A stretch of 64,000 nt of DNA from Lichenostomus cassidix (taxonomy: Eukaryota; Chordata; Aves; Passeriformes; Meliphagidae), in NCBI GenBank assembly GCA_008360975.2, contig CM039193.1, positions 9,600,501 through 9,664,500 of the forward strand, read 5' to 3'. The position numbers and the translations under genes were made by a program. Of the stretch, positions 54,701 through 61,500 are shown in pieces. The number at the start of each line of letters is the position of its first letter. Within the stretch, counting starts at the first letter, position 1. The notes beneath the pieces are model-generated. The model was not told the origin of the DNA. It was given only the letters and a program-made list of their open reading frames with translations, and searched no databases.

Positions 54701-55020
54701 ATGTATGAACCTGCACCTCCTATGATAAGTCTTTGGAAGGAGGCTGAACTATAAAGCTGGGTATTGCAGGGAATAAGAAGCATCTGTATATATTGACTAA
54801 CAGAGATTCCTTGTAAAAAATCCAATCTAAAATAAAGATGTTGACACAATTTATTTATTTTCTCCCACAAGCAGACTGATTTCTATCCCCTTTCCCCTTG
54901 CTAAATTTAGGATAAATTGTTTCAGAATGGCAATATTGATTTATTTTGCTTACCTGCTTCCCCATGTCCAGAAATAAAATATTCCAAGAACACAATCAGC
55001 ATGATGCCTTTATGCTGCAT
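15661..55020 (-). CDS. NTN4-like: Netrin-4-like secreted protein, ten exons, complete
   Basis: Ten coding exons (54954-55020, 48425-48966, 37724-37987, 27448-27574, 26907-27095, 19007-19220, 18124-18260, 17468-17536, 16150-16320, 15661-15797) join with matching phase into 638 codons plus TAA. Order: signal peptide (about 1-21), laminin N-terminal (LN) domain (about 32-269), three laminin EGF-like domains (about 270-333, 336-396, 398-467), a linker with two WxW-type tryptophans, and a netrin/C345C module (516-638) with six cysteines (516, 518, 530, 586, 588, 637). Sequons include N59, N171, N283, N407 and N492. The family is secreted; netrin-4 binds laminin gamma chains through its LN domain and loosens basement-membrane networks. 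By eye it is clearly closer to human NTN4 (628 residues) than to NTN1/3, but too different for an obvious orthologue, and the CHCHD4 neighbourhood is not that of human NTN4. I read it as a paralogue. There are no frameshifts or stops. Confidence 0.93.
15798..16149 (-). other. Netrin-4-like intron 9
   Basis: 352 bases with a short purine run (GAAAG repeats near 15811-15830). Nothing else is recognised. Confidence 0.85.
16150..16320 (-). CDS. Netrin-4-like exon 9 (netrin module core)
   Basis: Acceptor TTCTGGCAG before 16320, donor GTAAGG after 16150. It encodes residues 537-593, including [13 protein letters not shown] and the motif [18 protein letters not shown], which is almost unchanged from human NTN4. 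Phase is 1 at both ends. Confidence 0.96.
16321..17467 (-). other. Netrin-4-like intron 8
   Basis: 1.1 kb of unremarkable AT-rich sequence. No repeat or gene is recognised. Confidence 0.8.
17468..17536 (-). CDS. Netrin-4-like exon 8 (start of netrin module)
   Basis: A 69-base exon too short to show as an open frame by itself. Acceptor CCCTGCTAG before 17536, donor GTAAGT after 17468. It encodes [11 protein letters not shown] through FCQMKYAY and the first base of V537, matching human KCECKEQTLG...FCGMKYSYV. It supplies cysteines 516, 518 and 530 of the module. Confidence 0.93.
17537..18123 (-). other. Netrin-4-like intron 7
   Basis: 587 bases. Nothing is recognised beyond splice sites. Confidence 0.8.
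18124..18260 (-). CDS. Netrin-4-like exon 7 (linker)
   Basis: Acceptor GTGTCCCCAG before 18260; donor GTACAG after 18124. It encodes residues 469-513, a hydrophilic linker with sequon N492 and the conserved ends [17 protein letters not shown] (human: AWEWEDAQGFSALLHSG). The front half is poorly conserved relative to human, as expected of a linker between EGF-like and netrin domains. Confidence 0.92.
18261..19006 (-). other. Netrin-4-like intron 6
   Basis: 746 bases. No recognisable element. Confidence 0.8.
19007..19220 (-). CDS. Netrin-4-like exon 6 (third laminin EGF-like domain)
   Basis: Acceptor GTCTCCACAG before 19220; donor GTAGGG after 19007, phase 2. It encodes residues 398-467 with [20 protein letters not shown] and [12 protein letters not shown], the typical laminin EGF-like pattern and the diagnostic netrin-4 third-domain sequence. 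Ten cysteines are present across the segment. Confidence 0.96.
19221..26906 (-). other. Netrin-4-like intron 5
   Basis: 7.7 kb. It contains the 49-bp tandem duplication at 19532-19629, several poly(T) runs and small chance open frames (for example 123 codons at 25959-26330 plus). No mobile element or RNA gene is recognised. Confidence 0.75.
19532..19629. repeat. Tandem duplication, 2 x 49 bp
   Basis: Copies 19532-19580 and 19581-19629 both read GGGGCTTGA(A/G)GATGA then CTTTAAAAGTTGTTTGCAG and AAGTTTCA, differing at only a few positions. The copies abut exactly. This looks like a recent local duplication. Confidence 0.9.
26907..27095 (-). CDS. Netrin-4-like exon 5 (second laminin EGF-like domain)
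   Basis: Acceptor TCCTCACCAG before 27095; donor GTAAGT after 26907. It encodes residues 335-396 with [31 protein letters not shown] and KPGFYRD, closely matching human NTN4. The usual CNGHA of laminin-type repeats reads CHNHA here. The exon is distinctly GC-rich against its AT-rich intron surroundings. Confidence 0.96.
27096..27447 (-). other. Netrin-4-like intron 4
   Basis: 352 bases between exons 4 and 5. Nothing notable. Confidence 0.85.
27448..27574 (-). CDS. Netrin-4-like exon 4 (end of first laminin EGF-like domain)
   Basis: Acceptor TCCCTGACAG before 27574; donor GTAAGT after 27448. It encodes [20 protein letters not shown] then [20 protein letters not shown] and CR, residues 292-333 plus one base. 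Human NTN4 has VHGKCMCKHNTAGSHCQHCA at this place. Confidence 0.95.
27575..37723 (-). other. Netrin-4-like intron 3
   Basis: 10.1 kb. Contains a purine-rich block (about 29540-30660) with LTR-like character on the minus strand. Open frames of 135 codons (28190-28597, plus) and 139 codons (30237-30656, minus) have no recognisable domain. No further netrin exon is needed, since exons 3 and 4 join in phase. Confidence 0.7.
29540..30670. repeat. Purine-rich block, possibly an old LTR-type repeat
   Basis: The plus strand is strikingly A/G-rich (AGAGAAGAG, GGAGAGCAG and similar runs) compared with its surroundings. Near 30630-30670 it has a TTAAATAGACTCC TATA-like element followed by CCAATGG. No internal coding region, primer-binding site or target-site duplication was found, so the class is a guess; it may simply be purine-rich intron. 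Confidence 0.2.
37724..37987 (-). CDS. Netrin-4-like exon 3 (end of LN, start of first EGF-like domain)
   Basis: Acceptor CTCTCTTTCAG before 37987; donor GTGAGT after 37724; phase 0 at both ends. It encodes residues 204-291: [31 protein letters not shown], and [20 protein letters not shown]. The [17 protein letters not shown] junction between LN and the first EGF-like domain is characteristic of netrin-4 and laminin beta chains. The end of the exon (sequon N283, then MENM) is shorter than in human NTN4. Confidence 0.96.
38786..39322 (-). other. 178-codon open frame with 20-residue repeats, unrecognised
   Basis: A minus-strand open frame inside netrin-4-like intron 2, on the same strand as the gene. 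It is unusually long for this AT-rich intron. I recognise no family. The C-terminal 80 residues are about four diverged 20-residue units sharing G....QGNVG-type cores ([33 protein letters not shown]), encoded by the 60-bp repeat below. There is no signal peptide or membrane segment. Lack of stops can follow from a repeat unit whose length is a multiple of three, so it may not be a gene. It could also be the remains of a coding or cassette exon. Confidence 0.25.
38793..39036. repeat. Diverged tandem repeat, about 4 x 60 bp
   Basis: Units start at 38793, 38854, 38914 and 38974 (spacing 61, 60 and 60). Each opens with TGCCYACATTCCCCTG or a close variant, including TGCCCAGCATTCCCCTT. Units 2 and 3 agree at roughly two thirds of positions by hand comparison; units 1 and 4 are weaker. 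The regular spacing argues for an old minisatellite. Confidence 0.7.
48425..48966 (-). CDS. Netrin-4-like exon 2 (LN domain)
   Basis: Acceptor CTGTCCTTCAG before 48966; donor GTAAGC after 48425. It encodes residues 23-203, nearly the whole laminin N-terminal domain: [66 protein letters not shown], and [18 protein letters not shown]. All of these track human NTN4 closely. A loop between CFY and the next CGQPRC is about five residues longer than in human. Sequons at N59 and N171. GC content is well above the flanking introns. Confidence 0.97.
48967..54953 (-). other. Netrin-4-like intron 1
   Basis: 6 kb, AT-rich, with poly(T) runs (52107-52118). A stretch at about 51770-51900 is rich in TAATT/ATTA and TGATTAATTTATTT motifs, of the kind found in homeodomain-bound enhancers, but this is only suggestive. 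No gene is recognised. Confidence 0.75.
54954..55020 (-). CDS. Netrin-4-like exon 1 (signal peptide)
   Basis: The minus-strand ATG at 55020-55018 (purine at -3) opens 22 codons and one base before a strong donor (GTAAGC, 54953 down). The peptide starts [18 protein letters not shown], a basic start followed by a hydrophobic core, and ends GHGEA. The leftover G joins AT of exon 2 to give Asp in phase, exactly as the downstream frame requires. A second in-frame ATG is codon 7. The reading frame is open upstream to about 55125 but has no ATG there. The fit of phase, donor and signal-peptide character makes this the best candidate; transcript data would confirm it. Confidence 0.8.
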
Positions 55021-56170
55021 GGCTGTCAGCAAAATATTTGTCCTCAGTGAAGCAAAAAAGACCTGCAGTAATCTACAGGTTTGGTGCTTGCATGGCTTTT
55101 CTGTGTTTTCTTTCTTTCTGCTCACCTTCCTCTCAGCGTCGGGGTCAAGGCTGCTGTCTCATTCTTCTTCCTCTCGTCTGGGTCCAGAGGTGGTTTGGCT
55201 TTTTTCAGGGCTCAGAAGCCTTCTGGGTGTCACCCATCCATCGCTTCCGATAAATAAATAAATAACGAGGGGTTTCTGCGCCCTCACCCCTCTCCCCGCA
55301 GCGGGCAGGGGATGTTCACATCTCTGGCGCAGCCCCTGGGATGCACCATCGGGCGCTGCTGCGAGGCGGGGAGCTCTGCTCGCTCCGCTCCTTGGCGCTT
55401 GTTCGGATGCTATTTCGAAACTTTCATTGCTGCTCCTTGCTGTCGGTGGAGCTGCGGCTCGGCTGTGCCCGGGTTCGCCCTGGCAGCCTTGCCCAGCCCG
55501 TGGCACCTCCCGGGCAGCCTGAACCCCGCTTTGTTGGGAGGTGTCCCCCGCTACCTTCTGTCCCTTTGCTCCCTGCAGCGTGGGGTCATAAGAAGAACAG
55601 AGCTGGCTTTGCTCCCTGAGAGATGATGAGAAGCAAGTGCTTTCTTGGCTCTTCTCCCTTTTTATTTTGGTTTGTTTTATTTTATTTTATTTCCCTCCTC
55701 CCTCCGCTGTCACGGAAGCCGCTTCTCCCCCACGTCCGAGGGATTTGCTTCACACAGCGAGCGCCAGGGGAGTGGAAAACAAACCCAACGCCAGCTCGGC
55801 GGGGCCGGTGCCCGGGCAATCCCTGCTCTGTGCTGCTGGACAGGCTCCACACGGGCTGCTCTCCCGGGATGGAGCTGCAGTGCCCAGCGCCCAGACCACA
55901 GCGGGGACAGGGAGACAGGATGGAAAATCCTTCCTCCCTCCTGCTACAGCAGGGCTCAGGGCGGGGGGGTCCTGCCCTCCCGAGGGCGGCTGAGTTATCT
56001 GCAAGTTTTTTCTCTGCTCCCTTCAGCCTCTAGCACATCTCTCCCTCCTGACCGGGCACTTCTCCTCACTTCTCCTCCTCTCTGGTCCTGTCTGGCTGCA
56101 GAGGGGATTATTAAAACATGTGATCTTTTTCCTGGGCTTTATATATGCCTTTTTTTTTTCTTCCCCAGCC

Positions 56171-56196
56171 TTTATTTATTTATTTATTTATTTATG
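56171..56196. repeat. TTTA tetranucleotide microsatellite
   Basis: About six tandem TTTA/TATT units just after a poly(T) tract at 56151-56162 and just before the signal-peptide-like plus-strand ATG noted as rejected. Confidence 0.9.
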
Positions 56197-56280
56197 TCGG
56201 TCCTGCACCTCCTCTCGGCTGGACTGGTCCTGGCAGGGCTCAGCTGCGGGCGTTGTTTGGCAGCTGCTGCAGGGCTGGCT

Positions 56281-56474
56281 GTGCGTGCGCGTGTCCGTGC
56301 GCGTGTCCGCGTGTCCGTGCGCGTGTCCGTGTGTCCGTGCGCCTGTCCGTGCGCGTGTCCGTGTGTGTCCCTGCCCGTGTCCGTATGACCCTGAGTGTGT
56401 CCGTGTGTCCGTGTGTCCCTGCGTCTGTCCCTGCGGGTGTCCGTGTGTCCGTGCCCGTGTTCGTGTGTGCGCGC
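56281..56474. repeat. GTGTCC/GTGCGC-type satellite array
   Basis: Nearly 200 bases built of GTGTCC, GTGCGC and GTCCGT steps in 6-, 8- and 12-base combinations, rich in CpG. Frame-by-frame it encodes Cys/Pro/Arg/Val or Thr/His/Arg repeats on all strands, which explains several long but spurious open frames. Confidence 0.9.
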
Positions 56475-56700
56475 AGGCGGGGGCGCGCCCTCGGCCGCCT
56501 GTCCCTGCAGCACCCTCTGCCAGCCCGGCCGGCAATGACACTTGTCCCGCCACCGCAGGGCACCCCGGGCTGCCCGAGGCTCTCTCGGTGCCACACGCTG
56601 CGGTGGCACTGCACAGCCGCAGGTGGGACAAGCCGGGCAGCGAGGGCTCTGGGGGCTGCCCGGAGCTGGGGGGCTGCGCTGGCAGAGCCCCTGAGCCACA

Positions 56701-58442
56701 TTCGGTCACTCCAACACATGGAGAGACTCCAGCGTGTAGCAATCAGGGGGTGAAAGTGTCCAGCCCTAGGAAAAAAACTAATTCAGGATGTGAGTTCCCA
56801 CATTTTCATTCTCTCTTTCTTCATGTTTCTGGCCAGTATAACACCCTTAACTTCTGCCTGCTGTCACAGGTCCGATGGGGGTCCAAATGCAGACGAGGTT
56901 ATTCTTGTCCCCGTGTGTGCAGGATCAGACCTTAAAGGGATTTGAAGAGTGTAGGTCATACAAAGAAGAATAAGGAAAGATTTATTTCCCTTTGGGGTGG
57001 AAAGGTTTATGTAAGGCAGGGTTATCTAGCTAGGTTTTGGGGTAGAATTTTCTGACATTAATCTTCCTTTTTTTTTTTTAATGTATATAATATGAAAACT
57101 CAATAGAAAACTTTAAAATATAGAGGCTTTTCTGTCTCCTCTTTGCCTTTTGTTTGGAAGCAGCTAAAATACTGTATAATTACAAAACAAAATTCTCCTG
57201 CTGTAAATGACAGTATCCTTCAGAGGGTATGCTTCTGCTGTGTGCTCTGCTCCCCTGGGATGCTCTGAGTTCTTTCAACTTGAGCATCTTCACTGGGAGC
57301 TGGGGATGTGCAGGATGTCCTAGAGCTAAAGCAGAGCTGACATTAATGAGAGGCTGTCATTTAATAATTGTACTTTGTTGTCACTTCTTGTTGATTGCTG
57401 CCTTTGTGGGGAAATGCTGTATTTTTTCATTCACAGGTTTTAGCCTCATGTCTAACTGAAATGCCCAGTTAATTTCACCAGGCTTAAAATGTGGCACTTG
57501 TAGCTCAATGGAAGTAATAAAGGTCAAGAAGCTTCTGTATAATTTAAACAACAAGCTGGAATGGAGAGCAAAGTTCGCATTGCACGGTTAAGTGGAAAAT
57601 CAAAGTTAAGTACATTCATTTAGCTGTGATGCCTGGATGGCAGGACCACAAGACTTTCTAGCTGTTGTTGACTGTAGGGTATAAAAGTGACATAGAACTG
57701 AAAGCCTTTATTATTCCTCCCAATTATTGCCTGTCTTGAGAAATCCACTACCAGTGCTAATGAGTACATTTCCAGTTCAAGGTGTGAAAATCCATTCATG
57801 CCTGTGAGCTGAGAGCAGCAAACACCTAAGGGGGAAATTTTGCTGTTATGATGACCACTGCTGCTTTCTGGAAGATGAAATGATGAGATCTGAGGAACTG
57901 CCCATACCAAGGGGTGTCAAACAGAGAATGCCCATCTTAACTGAGCAGTGTCCATAAACAGTGACGTGAGTAATTCTCAGCTTTCGTTAGTTCCTAAACT
58001 ATAGCAACATAAATGTACCATCCTTGAGGCCTCTGTCAGTGTTCCTGCTCCAGACCATGACTCTCATTTGGACATTTGGGGAATCTGGTGACTTGGAACG
58101 TGACTGAATTTTCTCAGTGGCTTAGCACAGCACCACTTGACAAAGTACTGAGGGAATAAACGGCCAAACTGTGAATCATTCATTTTGGGGGAGGAGGGAA
58201 GAGCCAATGGCACAGCACAGAGCGGGGAGGTGTGTCACCTGTACCTCTCTGCCTGACAGCCCTGGTTGCAAAAGCCAGAGGACAATCTGTCCAGAGATTG
58301 CCCTGGAGTGGAGGTGCATCTGAATCGGGCAGCATCTTGCTGAGCTGCACCTTGCCCAGCTGCACCTTGCCTTGTGCCTCCTGTTCCTTGTACCTCTCCA
58401 GTCTGCCTTGCCTTTCCTCCTCCTCCTCTTTCCTCAGCAGCT
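56701..58442. promoter_or_regulatory. Interval upstream of UROC1, likely promoter and 5' UTR
   Basis: AT-rich down to about 58150, then a modestly GC-rich, pyrimidine-rich leader up to the UROC1 start codon. A CCAAT is at 58203-58207 and an AATAAACGG TATA-like element at 58155-58163, giving a plausible compact promoter and a 5' UTR of at most about 250 bases. No CpG island lies directly over this start, fitting a tissue-restricted (liver) gene. Exact start site unknown. Confidence 0.4.
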
Positions 58443-58568
58443 ATGACCAGCCTGAAGGAAATCTGTCGTGGCCTTCCTCTAAACCCTCTGCCTGAAAACA
58501 AAGGTCGGAGGAAAGGAATACCCCATGCACCCGTGAGAACCCCCAATCTCACTGCTCAGGAGAAAAAG
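58443..58568 (+). CDS. UROC1: UROC1 (urocanate hydratase) coding exon 1
   Basis: Urocanase is the second enzyme of histidine breakdown: with tightly bound NAD+ it hydrates trans-urocanate to 4-imidazolone-5-propionate in the liver cytosol. The exon encodes 42 residues starting MTSLKEICRGLPLNPLPENK and including GIPHAPVRTPNLTAQEKK, then a donor GTAACA at 58569. Human UROC1 begins MSSLQALCSGLPLRPLPENR with VPHAPVRTPSLSPVEKQ, and its next residues are LALRNALRYF; the phase-0 end fits that. The frame is open further upstream (to 58374), but family alignment and context (GCAGCTATGA) fix this ATG. I could not find exon 2 before the right edge, so the remaining ~630 residues lie outside. No NAD-binding or active-site residue is in this fragment. 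Confidence 0.93.
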
Positions 58569-61500
58569 GTAACACAAAAGGGGTTTCACAGGGCCTCATT
58601 TCTCTTCCTTTCAGATAAAGGCAGCTTGGGTCAGCAAACCTGATTGCATCAAATGCTTTTCTGAGTGTGAAGCTAAGTTTGTGTCAAATGTATTTCCTTG
58701 GAGTTACAATTCACTGTGTAATGGGGCAAAGGACTGGAAACTCTTCTGCTCGCTTCCTTTCTTCCTCCTCCAGAATAATCAGGTTGATAGGAGAGAGATT
58801 TGCTGCATAAGAGCTTCCATGACTTTAATGGCTAAACAAGAGGCATTAGGGTCCAGTGCTGTCAATCCAGCACTGTTCCTTGGAGGTGAAATTCAGAATG
58901 CTATTGCAAAATCACTGCATATGTATGGGAGTGAAAGCCAACCCTTCCAATAAAATAAACATCAAAGGTGACGAATCAGCATCATGGTAGCAGCTGCACA
59001 TCTGTATATTTGCATAAAAAATCTGAAGATTATTTATTTTAGCCAGTAGTCTGGGCATCCTGCAATTTAGGTGAGTTTGTGGGGAGTTAAGCTAATTATT
59101 TGTCTTTAGTTGCGTAATTATTTTCCTATCTCTTTTTGTTTAAATTGTCTTTGTGCAGACTAAAGTAATCATTGCATTATTTCATGCTCAAGACTTTAAA
59201 AAAATCAGGAGCAGAAAATAATGGCCCATGGGTGGAGATCCTTAGGAATTTGTGTGGGAGAGGATAAGGTGGGTTCCTTAGTTTGGAAGTCTGTGCTTCA
59301 TCACATGCAACATCACTCATACTGTGACACTCCGGTCAGAACACAGAAGTTCTTCCCCAATAACAACTTGCACACAACTTCCTTGCCTTCGTGGGAGTTC
59401 CCCACTGGCATCAGCAGTCAAATTCTTTCAGAGTCCATTTCCACAAACAGAGGAGAGTCTAGTCAAAGAGTAGAAAGAGGAACAGCTGTGAGATATCCAA
59501 AGAGGATTTACTTCAGTGTCAGGAGCATTCATGGCTGAGGCATCCTGTCTGTGCCTGGGACAGCTCAGACACATGGAAATGTGGCTTCTAAGTGTGCAGA
59601 ACAGGGCTGTGGTGATGACTGTGAAGATAAAGGAGTGGGGAGTGAGCTTCACTGCACGTCAGAATATTGCCAGTCATCTCTGTTTGATTCCTCACCTTTG
59701 CTAAATCACTTTTCCCCAGAAGTCTGATATGCCAGGAAGGAGTCCATGTTGCAGGAGAGGAGATGGGATCTCTCAAAAGGATGCCAAACCTTGCTCTCTA
59801 ACCTGGGGAAAGGAAGGCAATGACAAAGACCTCACTCCCTGTATAAAAACTGGAATACTTTCCTTCTCCCTTGAAGTTTTGGAGCAGTAGACTGATTTTC
59901 TGCCCTCGGTTGACTTTGTAACATTTGTCTTTCATCTCTCCATTTTACCTACTTCATGGTACAAGAGGTCATGCTAGTTGGATATTTCATTAGACTGCTA
60001 GAGATTTTAAAGCTTCCTTTATGATTTATTTTATGGTTAATCCTCCACCTTAAACTCTTAACAGAATTAGAGGCTCAGCTGGTATTTGTTTCATATCTGA
60101 AAGGTCAAATCTCTTTTTCTTAAGAGGTGCTCCATGCTTCAAAAAGCATGTAGACAGAAAGGTTGTCTGTCTACAAGGTTTTCTTAAGCCTTGAGACAGG
60201 CTTCCAGATTTTGTTGAAAGTGTGTAGTGCTGAGCATATTATCAGACTTTATGCATAACTTGGTGTTCACTTTCTAATTGAAATATTCAGAGGAAGATTT
60301 GACAGAAGTGAAGTTAATAATGCTCTGCTGATTTCCTCTGGATTTGTCCCTCTCTTCATATGCCTTCATTCCAGTTTTAGTTCTTGTTACAACAATAAGC
60401 CTTACTACTGCCAATGTTTTATTTTCTTGGGCTTCCTCTTGTGGTTATAATAGAAATCCTGTAAGTGAGATCTATAAAGAACTGTGTGTTTTGGGACTTG
60501 CTGAAGAAGTATCTAATTCTTCCTATCATACCAACTTTAATCTTCTTGGATAAATTGAGCTATATCTCAGAACTGATTCTGATTATATGTTTCCTGAGTC
60601 CTCTTCCTTCGGCATTCTTTGCCTGGGGCCTGAAACAGCCACATCCTCTCTCTTTCCCTCCCTCCACAGCTCAGGAAACCCTAGCTTTGTGTTTCTCAGC
60701 ATCTGTATCTTAATGTAAATATGCTACAAAGAAACTACACCTAAAATCTCTGTGTGGTGTGTCCTTCACAGAACAAGGATGTTGCATGCTCTCTACTCAC
60801 TGACATTCCAATAAAGCTGGAGCAACTTGGGGAAAATGGGCACCTCTCAGTGTTGCTCAGGATCAGAAAATATGGTCTGGCTTCACCCACACAGCAATTC
60901 CCTTATGGATCTTAGACCCAAGGGATGTTACAGTCCCCCTGCTGCCCAGCAGGATCCTCTCGTCCCTGACTGCAGGATCTTGTGTTTCTGCGTAGGCACT
61001 GAGGTCAGTGATGGCCCTTGATGACCCTGATGAGCCTCTCCTGAGGTCTCCTGGGGTCTCCTCCCACACCCTCTGCCCACAGGCTCAGAGGCTCCATTTA
61101 AACCCAGGCCTGGGGCTTCACTCTCAGCTCTACTGGAGATGTCCTTGGGTCTGCTTGGGGTGACTTGTACCGGCCATGAGCCTCCTGGGGCTGATATCCT
61201 GTGGGCTGCTATCCCACTCTGACCCTCCCTGGGGATGTCTGTGCCTTCTCTCCCCATGGTGACCATCACCAGACCTGGTCCTGACTTGCTTTCCCAGCTT
61301 GGTCTTGGTCTTGCCTGCTGTCCTTGGCTCCTGGTGGGACCTGGCTGCCATCTCCAGGCTGCCCTGCTCTCCTCCCTCCGGTACCACAAGGCTGGGCTCT
61401 GGCTGGTGAGCTGCCTGCCCTGGCTGTGTTGGCTCTGCTTGGCTCCCTGTTCCTTAGGGAGCAGCTGGGCTCTCCTGCTGGGGGACAGCCTAGGATGAAG

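Larger units (their letters stand above)
55126..56700. promoter_or_regulatory. CpG-rich block upstream of the netrin-4-like gene
   Basis: A GC- and CpG-rich block starts near 55260, about 240 bases upstream of the netrin-4-like start codon, and ends near 56700. On the minus strand a TATATAAA lies at 56145-56138, and a donor-like AAG|GTGAGC at 55126-55121 could end a non-coding first exon. Such a block next to exon 1 suggests the netrin-4-like promoter; UROC1 lies 1.7 kb further in the opposite direction. The long open frames here (for example 247 codons at 55645 plus and 271 at 56120 plus) follow from composition and repeats. Confidence 0.6.

Noticed and set aside
55159..55506. Minus-strand open frame upstream of the netrin-4-like start, considered as a longer N-terminus.
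   Set aside because: It ends in a stop before the true start, lacks an ATG and has no signal-peptide character; it is more likely 5' leader or promoter.
56194..56388. A signal-peptide-like plus-strand start (MSVLHLLSAGLVLAGLSC) preceded by a poly-pyrimidine tract and CAG.
   Set aside because: It runs straight into the satellite array and a stop, with no recognisable mature protein or partner exon; the hydrophobic start is probably chance from CTG/GTC-rich sequence.
55645..56935. Plus-strand open frames of 247 and 271 codons, and minus-strand frames of 159-184 codons over the second GC-rich block.
   Set aside because: They are carried by CpG-rich composition and the GTGTCC array, giving Cys/Pro/Val or Thr/His/Arg repeats on every frame with no domain.
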